Below are positions 56,498 through 64,000 of a stretch of DNA of 64,000 nt, piece after piece. The notes beneath the pieces are model-generated. The model worked only from the letters and a program-made list of their open reading frames with translations. It was not told the origin of the DNA and made no database searches. The DNA is from Achromobacter pestifer (lineage in GTDB: Bacteria; Pseudomonadota; Gammaproteobacteria; Burkholderiales; Burkholderiaceae_B), in NCBI RefSeq assembly GCF_013267355.1, contig NZ_CP053985.1, positions 3,658,001 through 3,722,000 of the forward strand. The letters are read 5' to 3'. Numbering within the stretch: the stretch's first letter is position 1; the number at the start of each line of letters is the position of its first letter. The translations under genes were made by a program, and so were the position numbers.

Positions 56498-57214
56498 ATG
56501 GCAACCAGTCCCGCAGCGGGCGCGAATTACCGAGTGCTGATCGTGGAGGATGATCCCGTCATCTCCGGCAATCTGTACACCTTCCTGGAGGCGCGCGGCT
56601 TCCTGCCCGATGCCGCCTACTCGGGTCCGGCCGCGCTGCAGCGGCTGAAGGAGCAGCGCTTCGATGCCCTGATCCTGGACATCGGCCTGCCGGGCATGGA
56701 CGGCAACGCGGTGCTGCACACGCTGCGCAACGACATGCGCGCGGACGTGCCGGTGCTGATGCTGACGGCGCGCGATAGCCTGGAAGACAAGCTGGCCGGA
56801 TTCTCGCATGGCGCGGACGACTACCTGACCAAGCCTTTCGCGCTGCTTGAGGTGGAAGCGCGCCTGATCGCGCTGATCCAACGCGCCAAGGGCGCGACGG
56901 TGGACTCGGTGCGGGCCTTTGGCCCTCTGTCCTACGACACCCGCAACCGCGCCGTGTCGGTCAACGGCAACCCCGTGCACCTCACGCGCAAGGCCGGCCT
57001 CATCATCGAAGCGCTGTTGCGCGATCCGGGCAGGGTGGTGTCGCGCGAGGAGCTGGAGTCCACCTTGTGGGGCAACGAGCCGCCTTCGTCCGACGCCTTG
57101 CGCAGCCAGGTCCACCTGTTGCGGCGCGCATTGGCCGATGCCGGTTTCGACGGCATCGAAACCATCCACGGGACCGGTTGGCGGCTGACGCTGGAAGCCG
57201 GGGCTGCGAGATGA
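56498..57214 (+). CDS. OmpR-family response regulator
   Basis: 238 residues. The receiver domain has acidic pocket Glu17-Asp18-Asp19, phosphoacceptor Asp61 (ALILDIGLPGMDG), and conserved Thr and Lys112 (LTKPFALLEVEAR). The C-terminal winged-helix DNA-binding domain ends TIHGTGWRLTLEAG. It overlaps the sensor kinase start by four bases (ATGA). Targets are unknown; the downstream PAP2 phosphatase is the obvious candidate. Confidence 0.94.
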   Translation: MATSPAAGANYRVLIVEDDPVISGNLYTFLEARGFLPDAAYSGPAALQRLKEQRFDALILDIGLPGMDGNAVLHTLRNDMRADVPVLMLTARDSLEDKLAGFSHGADDYLTKPFALLEVEARLIALIQRAKGATVDSVRAFGPLSYDTRNRAVSVNGNPVHLTRKAGLIIEALLRDPGRVVSREELESTLWGNEPPSSDALRSQVHLLRRALADAGFDGIETIHGTGWRLTLEAGAAR

Positions 57215-58581
57215 GCAGCGTTTCCGCGGCGTCTGCCGGAGGCACCCTGACCCAGCGCGTGGTATGGGCGCTGACCGGAACCGTGGCGCTGTTCGTGACG
57301 GCGCTGGCCCTGCTGGCCTACCTGACCTTCGACCAGATGGAAGACGATCTGGTCAACGACATCCTGAATACCGAAATGGACCGGCTGGTGCAGCACGCTC
57401 GCACCAGCGACGGTTTCCTGCCGCGCGATGGCGTGCGTGAATTGGGCGGCTCCATGCGCGCCTGGGTCGGCGTGGACGGCAAGCGGCCCGCTGGCCTGCC
57501 GCAGGAAATCGAATCCCTGGATAGCGGCCTGCACCTGGTCGAGCCCGGCGCCTACACCTGGCACGTGATGGTGGCGGAAACGGCGCGGGGCAAGGTGTAC
57601 CTGCTGTACGACGCCACCGAGAACGAAGGGCGGGTGCATGACTTCGGCTTGATTGTGCTGGGCGTGGGCGCCATTTGCGTGGTGGGCGCCTATGCGCTGT
57701 CGCGGCGCGTGGCCGCCATCGCGGTCGGTCCGCTGCTGGACCTGACCGACCGGCTGGCAACCTGGGCGCCCGGGTCGCCCGACATGGCGGTGACGCGCGA
57801 CGACGAAGCGGGCCGGCTGATAGAGGCCTTCAACCGGGTGCAGAGCCAGGTGGACAGATCGATCGCGCGCGAGCGCGAATTCGCGGGCAATCTCAGCCAC
57901 GAGGTGCGCACGCCCCTGGCCGCGATCCGCTCGGATAGCGAGTTGATGCTGCTGACCCAGGTGCTGACTCCGGACCAGCGCCAGCGCCTGACCCGCGTGG
58001 TGGACAACGTGGACGATGTGATTGTGTCGCTGGAGAGCGCGCGCTCCATGGCGCGGGATGAGCTGCGCCCGGCAGAGTCCGTCAATCTCGCCGAATGCAT
58101 GGACAACGCCTGGCGCGGCTACGAAGCCCAGGCGGGGTTGGCCGGGCTGGGTTTCGAAAACCGGATCGCCGCCGGCCAGGTTCGTACGCTGGATCGCTAT
58201 GCCTTGCTGACCGTGTTGCGCAATCTGATCCGCAATGCGGTGGAGCACGCCGCGCCGGCGACGCTGACGGCGAGCATCGCCGCCGACGGCGCGCTGGAGT
58301 TGCGCGACGACGGCAAGGGCATTGCCGCCGACGACCTGCCTTTCCTGTTTCGCCGCTATTACAGCGGCCGCATGCGGGATTCGGGCGCGGGAAGTCCCGA
58401 CGAGACGGCGCGCGGCCTCGGGCTGGCGATCGCCAAGCGCGTCTGCGACATGCAGGGCTGGTCGCTGACGGTCGATTCCTCGCGGCAGGGCGAGCAACGC
58501 GGCACCTGCTTCACGCTGCGTTTCGAGGCCGACGCGGGCCTGGTGGTGGAGGCGGCCCGCGGCGCGCAAGGTCAAATTTGA
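57211..58581 (+). CDS. Sensor histidine kinase (EnvZ/QseC type)
   Basis: 456 residues from ATG 57211. Transmembrane helix 1 is at ~18-40 (WALTGTVALFVTALALLAYL), a periplasmic domain of about 110 residues follows, and helix 2 is at ~145-165. A HAMP-like linker leads to phosphoacceptor His230 (FAGNLSHEVRTPLAAIRS), then the N-box LRNLIRNAVEHA and G-box DDGKGI and GLGLAIAKRVCDM. The periplasmic part is acidic near the membrane (FDQMEDDLVNDILNTEMD), a feature seen in sensors of cations or antimicrobial peptides, but this is only suggestive. The PAP2 gene follows 63 bases downstream. Confidence 0.93.
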   Translation: MSSVSAASAGGTLTQRVVWALTGTVALFVTALALLAYLTFDQMEDDLVNDILNTEMDRLVQHARTSDGFLPRDGVRELGGSMRAWVGVDGKRPAGLPQEIESLDSGLHLVEPGAYTWHVMVAETARGKVYLLYDATENEGRVHDFGLIVLGVGAICVVGAYALSRRVAAIAVGPLLDLTDRLATWAPGSPDMAVTRDDEAGRLIEAFNRVQSQVDRSIAREREFAGNLSHEVRTPLAAIRSDSELMLLTQVLTPDQRQRLTRVVDNVDDVIVSLESARSMARDELRPAESVNLAECMDNAWRGYEAQAGLAGLGFENRIAAGQVRTLDRYALLTVLRNLIRNAVEHAAPATLTASIAADGALELRDDGKGIAADDLPFLFRRYYSGRMRDSGAGSPDETARGLGLAIAKRVCDMQGWSLTVDSSRQGEQRGTCFTLRFEADAGLVVEAARGAQGQI

Positions 58582-58644
58582 CGAAAGTTCGACTGTCGGC
58601 GACCTAAGCTGCCCGTTTGCCTGACGGACCTCCTGTCGCCCACC

Positions 58645-59379
58645 ATGCCGCCTCTATCGCCGCCCGCGCCGCGCAAGCCGACGCCGGCCTCGTATCTGTT
58701 CAGCCATGTCTTTGCGATCACGCTCGCGCTGGCCTGTCTGGCGTGGTGGGCCAATGTCTCCGGCTTGGATTTGCGCATCGCCCGCGCGCTGTTCGATCCT
58801 GTGCTGGACGATTTTCCGCTGCGCCTGAACCGTGGGCTGGACCTGATCGGCCATCGCATGGTGCTGGCCTTGCCCATTGGGATAGGACTGGCCGCGGTGG
58901 GCGTGGCGGCGGCCAGCTATCGCATTCCGGCCTGGCGGCCGTGGCGCGGGCCTGCACTGGCCCTGGCGGCAACCTGCCTGACGGGGCAGGTGCTGGTGAA
59001 TCAGTTGAAGCACTACACCACGCTGCCCCGACCCTACGATCTGGATTCCCTGGGCGGCTATACCCCCTATCCCTTGCACTGGTGGACCTGGGCGCGGGCC
59101 GGGGCGGGCGGCGCCTTGCCCAGCGGCCATGCCGGCGCGGGCTACTCGATGCTGACCCTGTATTTCTTGGGCTGGGCGCTGGGGCGTCCCGCCTGGCGCT
59201 GGTGGGGGCTGGCCGTGGGCATCGCGGCCGGAGTGGGTTTTTCCGTGGTGCGCATCCTGCAGGGCGCCCATTTCCTTAGCCAGACGCTCTGGTCCGCGGC
59301 CCTGCTGTGGTTCCTGGCGACCCTGTTTTTCTATCCCCTCATCGTGGCCCGGCCCCCCGCCAGGGACCTGAACCGCTAG
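58645..59379 (+). CDS. PAP2 superfamily membrane phosphatase
   Basis: 244 residues with about six hydrophobic helices; PAP2 phosphatases remove phosphate from lipid phosphates such as lipid A, phosphatidylglycerol phosphate or undecaprenyl pyrophosphate. Motif 1 is KHYTTLPRP, motif 2 PSGHAGAGYS, motif 3 VRILQGAHFLSQTLWS; the usual final Asp of motif 3 is Gln here, as in some LpxE-like or YwoA-unlike subgroups. The active site faces the periplasm. Being the third gene of a two-component operon, it is probably induced by it, which would make lipid A or lipid-carrier modification a reasonable role. Confidence 0.87.
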   Translation: MPPLSPPAPRKPTPASYLFSHVFAITLALACLAWWANVSGLDLRIARALFDPVLDDFPLRLNRGLDLIGHRMVLALPIGIGLAAVGVAAASYRIPAWRPWRGPALALAATCLTGQVLVNQLKHYTTLPRPYDLDSLGGYTPYPLHWWTWARAGAGGALPSGHAGAGYSMLTLYFLGWALGRPAWRWWGLAVGIAAGVGFSVVRILQGAHFLSQTLWSAALLWFLATLFFYPLIVARPPARDLNR

Positions 59380-59544
59380 TCGCGGGATTTTCCGGCCTGC
59401 GCCTGTGCCAACCCCGGGTGAATACGTCGGCATGCCGCGCGTCGCTGGCGCCATGCTGATGTGCAGGCGCGCGGCCGGCCCAAAGTACAATGGGCGCCGA
59501 CGTTCGGCCCTGGGCCGTGCTCAACTGCTTTCGGATAATTCCCA

Positions 59545-60273
59545 ATGACCGTTCCCGCCGATACTTCCGTCACGCCGCGGCGCCGTCCCCGGAACCTGGC
59601 CCAGGGGCTGGTCGAGAGCATTACGGAGCGCATCCGTGCCGGGGACATCCGGCCCGGCGACAAGTTGCCGACGGAATCCGAGATCATGCGCCAGTTCGGC
59701 GTCAGCCGTACGGTGGTGCGCGAGGCCTTGTCCCGGCTGCAGGCATCTGGCCTGGTCGAGACGCATCATGGCGTGGGCACGTACGCGCTTGAACCCAGCG
59801 GCGGCGGGGATTTTCGCGTGGACCCGGCCGATATCGGCACGGTGCGCGACATACTGGTCCTGCTAGAGCTGCGCATCTGCCTGGAAAGCGAGGCTGCCGG
59901 CCTGGCCGCGGCCCGTCGCAGCCCGGAGCAACTGCTTGAGATGAAACGCGCGCTGGATGCCTTCAAGAGTGCGCTGGACAGCGGCGGGGACACTGTCACG
60001 CCGGATTTCAAGTTCCATCTGCTGGTCGCGCAATCCACGGACAACCGCTACTTCGCGGACCTGATGTCGCATCTGGGCTCGGCCATCATTCCGCGCACCC
60101 GCATCAATTCGGCGAAGTTCGCGCACGAGGACCGCGCCGCCTATCTGGCGCGCGTGAATCTCGAACACGAGGACATCTACGGCGCGATTCAGCGCCAGGA
60201 TGCGGAGGCCGCGCGCGCGGCCATGCGCACGCATCTGAGCAACAGCCGCGAGCGGCTGCGGCGCGCCCAGTAA
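59545..60273 (+). CDS. FadR/GntR-family transcriptional regulator
   Basis: 242 residues: N-terminal winged helix (LAQGLVESITERIRAGDIRPG, LPTESEIMRQFGVSRTVVREAL) and a C-terminal FCD ligand-binding domain (VLLELRICLESEAAGLAAARR, DFKFHLLVAQSTDNRYFADLM, EHEDIYGAIQRQDAEAARAAM) with the Asp/His metal-binding pattern. FCD regulators of this type usually sense sugar acids or organic acids. It stands alone: a TACAAT lies upstream (59486-59491) and no catabolic operon is adjacent, so its targets are elsewhere or it acts on the neighbouring GlcD-type oxidase gene. Confidence 0.9.
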   Translation: MTVPADTSVTPRRRPRNLAQGLVESITERIRAGDIRPGDKLPTESEIMRQFGVSRTVVREALSRLQASGLVETHHGVGTYALEPSGGGDFRVDPADIGTVRDILVLLELRICLESEAAGLAAARRSPEQLLEMKRALDAFKSALDSGGDTVTPDFKFHLLVAQSTDNRYFADLMSHLGSAIIPRTRINSAKFAHEDRAAYLARVNLEHEDIYGAIQRQDAEAARAAMRTHLSNSRERLRRAQ

Positions 60274-60417
60274 GGGCGGCCGCTGGCTCGCGCAAAACCG
60301 CGTTAATCTTTGCGCGTTTTCAAATTTCGGACCACGAGGCGGCATGGCTCTGCTCGGCATACACGGCGGCATTTCATCATCTGAGCGGGCGTTCCTGCGC
60401 CAGCGGAGGGCAGCCGC

Positions 60418-62313
60418 ATGCGCCGCCTGACGCTACGGTTCATCGTCGCCATCCTGGCACTATTGACGCTGTCGCGTCTGGGCCTGGCCTTCTGGATGTG
60501 GGACCGGGTCGAGGCCGCTGGCGGGCTGGGGCCGTTGCTGCTGGGGGGGCTGCGCATCGACGTCTGCCTGATGTCCATGGTGATCGCGCTGCCGGCGGTG
60601 CTGTCACCCTGGTTTGGGCACCGGCCGCTGGCGATCCGCATCACCGCCTGGTGGTTCCGCGTCTGGTGGATGCTGTATGTGCTGCTGGAAGTTTCCACGC
60701 CGCCGTTCATCGCGGAATACGACACGCGGCCCAACCGGCTTTATTTCATCTACCTGCTGAATCCGAAGGAAGTCGGTTCGATGCTGTGGCAGGGCTACAA
60801 GGGCGTGCTGCTGGCGGCCTTCGTGGTGCTGGTGCTGGCCGCCTGGTTGTCGGTCCGGCTGTTTCCCACCCGTGTGCGCGATCCGTTCATGGCGTGGTGG
60901 AAGCGGCCGGTGGCTTCGTTCCTGATTCTCGCCCTGGTGTTCCTGGGGGCGCGGGGCACGCTGGAGCATCGTCCGATCAATCCGGCCAAGGTCGCCTACA
61001 GTTCGGACGCCATGGTCAATGCGTTGGCGTTGAATTCGCTGTACAGCGTGTTTGACGCCGCCTACCGCATGCGCGATGAGCGATCGTCGGCGGCCATGTA
61101 TCCCAAGATGGCGGTGGATGAGATGAACGCCATCGTGCGCGAGAAGGCCGGACTGACGGGTGCGCCGCTGGATGCGCGCTATCCCAGCCTGCACGAGCAG
61201 AAGGCGACGGTGCGCCGGGACAAGCCGCTGAACCTGGTGATCATCCTGCAGGAAAGCCTGGGTGCGCAGTATGTGGGCAGCCTGGGCGGCCGGGATCTGA
61301 CGCCCAACATCGACCGCTTGGGGCAGGAAGGCTGGATGTTCCATCGGGCCTATGCGACGGGCACGCGCTCGGTGCGGGGCATCGAGGCGGTCACGGCGGG
61401 CTTCCTGCCCAGCGTGGCCGATGCCGTGGTGAAGCTGCCGCGGTCGCAGACGGGCTTTTTCACGCTGGCGCAGCTGTTGGGCAAGCATGGCTACCATTCG
61501 CGCTTCGTGTACGGGGGCGAGTCGCACTTCGACAATATGCGGGCCTTTTTCCTGGGCAACGGTTTCGACGAGATCGTGGATCGTCCGAAGTTCGTGAATC
61601 CGGTGTTCGAGGGATCCTGGGGGGCGTCGGACGAGGACATGTTCAATCAGGTGGACCGGCTGCTGCGCGCGGATGGCGACAAGCCGGTGTTCACGCTGGC
61701 GTTCTCGGTGTCCAATCATTCGCCTTGGGAGTATCCGGAAGGTCGCATCAAGCCGGTGGGCGATCCGGCCACGGTGGACAACACGGTGCGCTATGCGGAT
61801 TGGGCGCTGGGGCAGTTTTTCGACAAGGCGCGCAAGGCGCCATACTGGGACAACACGGTGTTCCTGGTGATCGCGGATCACGATTCGCGCGTCTATGGCT
61901 CCATTCCGGTGCCGGTGCGGCATTTCCAGATTCCTGCGCTGATTCTGGGGGCGGGGATTGCGCCTCGGCAGGATGAGCGGCTGGTGAGCCAGATCGACAT
62001 GGCGCCTACCATGCTGTCCTTGATGGGCCTGGACAACGTGAATCCCATGCTGGGCGTGGATCTGACGCAGCGGGATCCGAATCGGGCGATGATGCAGTAC
62101 GCGGATAATTTCGGGTATCTGCGGGGGGATCAGTTGCTGGTGCTGGAGCCTTCGAAGCCGCCGCGGCAGTTCAGGTATGAGGCGGCGCCTGTGGGGCGTG
62201 ACGAGGTCTATGCGCCGGTGGAGCCTTTGGATCCTCAGCTCTCGGAAGAGGCCTTGGCGCATGCCTTGTGGGCTAGCTGGGCTTATCGGGAAGAGCGGTA
62301 TCGGTTGCCTTGA
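60418..62313 (+). CDS. LtaS/OpgB-like membrane phosphotransferase (sulfatase fold)
   Basis: 631 residues: five hydrophobic helices in the first ~185 residues, then a periplasmic alkaline-phosphatase-fold domain. Metal and nucleophile elements: NLVIILQESLGAQYVGSLGG (first metal Glu), AYATGTRSVRGIEAV with likely nucleophile Thr316, and VIADHDSRVYGSIPVPVRHFQIP with the last metal Asp-His. The family transfers phosphoglycerol or phosphoethanolamine from phospholipids to glycans or lipid A. Gram-negative members include OpgB, which decorates periplasmic glucans. Substrate here unknown. AGCGGAGGGC upstream supplies the ribosome-binding site. Confidence 0.87.
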   Translation: MRRLTLRFIVAILALLTLSRLGLAFWMWDRVEAAGGLGPLLLGGLRIDVCLMSMVIALPAVLSPWFGHRPLAIRITAWWFRVWWMLYVLLEVSTPPFIAEYDTRPNRLYFIYLLNPKEVGSMLWQGYKGVLLAAFVVLVLAAWLSVRLFPTRVRDPFMAWWKRPVASFLILALVFLGARGTLEHRPINPAKVAYSSDAMVNALALNSLYSVFDAAYRMRDERSSAAMYPKMAVDEMNAIVREKAGLTGAPLDARYPSLHEQKATVRRDKPLNLVIILQESLGAQYVGSLGGRDLTPNIDRLGQEGWMFHRAYATGTRSVRGIEAVTAGFLPSVADAVVKLPRSQTGFFTLAQLLGKHGYHSRFVYGGESHFDNMRAFFLGNGFDEIVDRPKFVNPVFEGSWGASDEDMFNQVDRLLRADGDKPVFTLAFSVSNHSPWEYPEGRIKPVGDPATVDNTVRYADWALGQFFDKARKAPYWDNTVFLVIADHDSRVYGSIPVPVRHFQIPALILGAGIAPRQDERLVSQIDMAPTMLSLMGLDNVNPMLGVDLTQRDPNRAMMQYADNFGYLRGDQLLVLEPSKPPRQFRYEAAPVGRDEVYAPVEPLDPQLSEEALAHALWASWAYREERYRLP

Positions 62314-62736
62314 TGGTGGCTTTCTTTATGCGGGATGTTGCTGGTTCTTAAGACGCTTGGGGCGTTGGGGGCCTGGGGCGCGCGGGGCAACGATTGCGGT
62401 CCGGAGCCTTCGCTCCGGACTTCCCCTGCGTCATCCTCGTACGCCTTCGGCTCCCTACGGATTCCCTCGGGCTTATCGACGCCCCGCGCGCCCCAGGCCC
62501 CCAACGCCCCAAGCTCCGGTGGTTAATTGCCAGAAATCGCGGGGGAGAATGTTGTTCTTGGGATAATTGGCACCGTCATTTTGTGGCGGAAGATCTTGCG
62601 GTGCCCGCTCGATGAGGCCGCCCGGGCGGCCTCATCGAGCATACGCTCTGTCTTGCGGTGAGTGCTGACGCTGCGCGCTGATGGTAGGCTTGATTCTGCG
62701 CAAGTCGGATTTTTCTTGAAGGTAGGAAACTGGCGC
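62314..62736. other. Intergenic region with a long inverted repeat
   Basis: 423 bases with no plausible gene. The palindromic element at 62356-62513 fills much of it; the rest (62514-62736) contains GAGGCCGCCCGGGCGGCCTC near 62611-62630, a near-perfect GC palindrome, and the ribosome-binding region of the acyltransferase gene. A promoter for that gene probably lies there but is not obvious. Confidence 0.6.
62356..62513. repeat. Palindromic element with perfect 33-bp arms (158 bp)
   Basis: The outer arms (62356-62388 and 62481-62513, beginning CTTGGGGCGTTGGGGGCC) are exact inverted repeats. Inside is a perfect 8-bp hairpin GTCCGGAG-CCTTCG-CTCCGGAC (62399-62420). No coding sequence. The plan (long perfect arms plus inner hairpin) resembles the element at 24374-24643, although the sequences differ. 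Confidence 0.88.
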
Positions 62737-63807
62737 ATGACTTTTCCTGAATCGTCTTCCGGGGCTGGCCGCGCTGCCGCGGCCCAATCGAATAAATCCG
62801 ATGCCCGCGCGTCCGTGCGGCGTCGCGTGCTGCCGTTGCCGCGCGGGCGGTTCGCGTGGGTGACGGGTGTCGTCAGTACCGTCTGGCTGGCGTTCAACAC
62901 GGTGTTCTGGTGCCTGCTGCTGTTCCCTCTGGCCTTGTTGAAGCTGCTGCTGCCGTTCGCGGCGGTCAGGCGGGGCGTCGATCCCGTGCTCAACGGCATC
63001 GCCACGGCCTGGGTGTCCTGCAACGCCGGGTGGCTGGCGCGGATCCAGGATGTGTCCTGGGATGTGCAGGGCAATAGTGGGCTGCGCTATGCGGACTGGT
63101 ATCTGGTGAACTGCAATCACCAGTCCTGGGTCGATATCTTCGTGCTGCAGCAGTCGTTGAACCGGCGCATTCCGCTGCTGAAGTTCTTCCTGAAGCAGCA
63201 GCTGATCTATGTGCCGGTAATCGGGCTGGCGTGGTGGGCGTTGGATTTTCCGTTCATGAAGCGCCACGGCAAGGCGGCGCTGCGCCGCAATCCGGATCTG
63301 GGGCGGCAGGATCAGGAGACTGCGCGGCGGGCCTGCGCGAAGTTTTCGCTGGTGCCGACCAGCGTGATGGTGTTTGCGGAGGGGACGCGTTTCAGTCCTG
63401 CCAAGCGCGATGCGCAGGGATCGCCGTACCGGCATCTGCTCAAGCCCAAGGCGGGCGGGCTGGCGGTGGCGTTGAATGCGATGGGCAAGCGGTTTCGCTC
63501 GATGATAGACGTGACGATCGCCTATCCGGAGGGGGCGCCCAGTTTCTGGGATCTGGCCTGCGGCCGCGCGGGGCAGGTGCTGGTGCGCATGCGGCAGTTG
63601 CCGGTGCCGCCGGAGTTCTGCGAGGGCAACTACTCCGGCGACAAGGCTTTCCGCACGACCTTCCACCACTGGCTGGGCCAGCAGTGGCAGGCCAAGGACG
63701 ATGAGATCGAGGCCTTGACGGCGCCCGCCAGGACGGGCGCCGGCGCGGATCAGGCGCGGGCGGGCAGCACCGTGCCGGAGCATGCGCCGAAACCGATGCG
63801 CGGGTAG
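62737..63807 (+). CDS. Membrane acyltransferase (PlsC-like, YihG type)
   Basis: 356 residues from ATG 62737 ([13 protein letters not shown]); the frame is open 25 codons further upstream, without a ribosome-binding site. Residues ~40-75 form a membrane segment ([20 protein letters not shown]). The acyltransferase motifs are [15 protein letters not shown] (His-x4-Asp) and [15 protein letters not shown]. Such enzymes acylate lysophospholipids at the inner membrane; the length and NHQSWVD motif point to the YihG/YihG-like branch with broad fatty-acid choice. Its last 58 bases overlap the convergent fahA gene. Confidence 0.88.
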   Translation: MTFPESSSGAGRAAAAQSNKSDARASVRRRVLPLPRGRFAWVTGVVSTVWLAFNTVFWCLLLFPLALLKLLLPFAAVRRGVDPVLNGIATAWVSCNAGWLARIQDVSWDVQGNSGLRYADWYLVNCNHQSWVDIFVLQQSLNRRIPLLKFFLKQQLIYVPVIGLAWWALDFPFMKRHGKAALRRNPDLGRQDQETARRACAKFSLVPTSVMVFAEGTRFSPAKRDAQGSPYRHLLKPKAGGLAVALNAMGKRFRSMIDVTIAYPEGAPSFWDLACGRAGQVLVRMRQLPVPPEFCEGNYSGDKAFRTTFHHWLGQQWQAKDDEIEALTAPARTGAGADQARAGSTVPEHAPKPMRG

Positions 63808-64000
63808 CCGGCTTTCACGCATTCGGCGCGGATGATGACCTGGTCGCCATCCTGCAGGAAGGTGCGCTTTTCGCCCCAGGGCAGGTCGATCGGGCTTTTG
63901 CCGCCGTTGCTCAGTTCCAGCAGGGAGCCTGCTTCCGAGGGTTGCGGGCCGGACAGGGTGCCGGTGCCCAGCATGTCGCCCGCTTGCAGGTTGCAGCCGT
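63750..64000 (-). CDS. fahA: Fumarylacetoacetase (3' part)
   Basis: The last ~83 residues of a fumarylacetoacetate hydrolase, which splits fumarylacetoacetate into fumarate and acetoacetate at the end of tyrosine/homogentisate degradation. [47 protein letters not shown] and the C-terminal [14 protein letters not shown] are typical of the long FAH family. The frame runs off the right edge, so the start is outside. The end overlaps the acyltransferase coding region by 58 bases on the opposite strand. Confidence 0.92.
   Translation of the reverse strand, partial: GCNLQAGDMLGTGTLSGPQPSEAGSLLELSNGGKSPIDLPWGEKRTFLQDGDQVIIRAECVKAGYPRIGFGACSGTVLPARA

Overview
The window is a GC-rich chromosomal segment, almost fully coding, from a betaproteobacterium of the Alcaligenaceae. 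Achromobacter is the most likely genus and Bordetella is close. This rests on protein style, gene order (tamB, dcd, an Orn/Lys/Arg decarboxylase, Mn-type sod, ZIP transporter, gcvTHP), TACAAT-type -10 boxes and palindromic intergenic repeats. Nothing could be searched, so the genus is an inference. No rRNA, tRNA, CRISPR array, transposase or prophage gene was found.

Layout. 1-11.6 kb holds housekeeping genes: the 3' end of tamB, dcd, a VOC-GNAT fusion, a diguanylate cyclase, a GNAT acetyltransferase, a small unknown gene, a large PLP decarboxylase translationally coupled to an HI0933-type flavoprotein, a Mn superoxide dismutase behind a Fur-box-like site, and a ZIP metal transporter. 11.6-16.6 kb is the glycine cleavage operon gcvTHP behind a tandem glycine riboswitch and ending in a strong terminator. 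16.6-18.6 kb is a YdgA-family (DUF945) protein.

18.8-28.8 kb, all on the minus strand, is a seven-gene peptide-uptake operon: MlrC-like (M81) hydrolase, solute-binding protein, two permeases, a fused double ATPase, an amidase and a second MlrC-like hydrolase. It is interrupted by a 270-bp cloverleaf-like palindrome between the permeases. 29-33.5 kb is a beta-alanine catabolic pair (mmsA/bauC-like and bauA-like) with a divergent MocR-type regulator and a repeated palindromic operator. 33.5-38.8 kb holds folA, an MHYT-GGDEF-EAL protein, thyA, an OsmC protein and coq7.

38.8-39.6 kb is noncoding and contains a well-supported candidate small RNA with a C-rich anti-Shine-Dalgarno loop. 39.6-51 kb is a surface-glycan cluster on the plus strand: WbpL/WecA-like initiating transferase, WbpO- and WbpP-like enzymes, a MurJ/Wzx-like flippase, four GT4 glycosyltransferases and an AsnB/WbpS-like amidotransferase. 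The set predicts a glycan containing GalNAcA or its amide. No polymerase (Wzy) is present. Convergent pgi and the phosphomannomutase/phosphoglucomutase gene follow and supply sugar phosphates.

54-64 kb holds a degenerate biotin-carboxylase-like protein, a GlcD-type flavoprotein, an OmpR/EnvZ-type two-component system followed by a PAP2 phosphatase, a FadR-type regulator, an LtaS-like phosphotransferase/sulfatase, a second long perfect inverted repeat, a membrane acyltransferase, and the 3' end of fahA on the opposite strand.

The most promising unexplained items are the cloverleaf palindrome, the candidate sRNA, the biotin-carboxylase relic and the two-hydrolase peptide operon.
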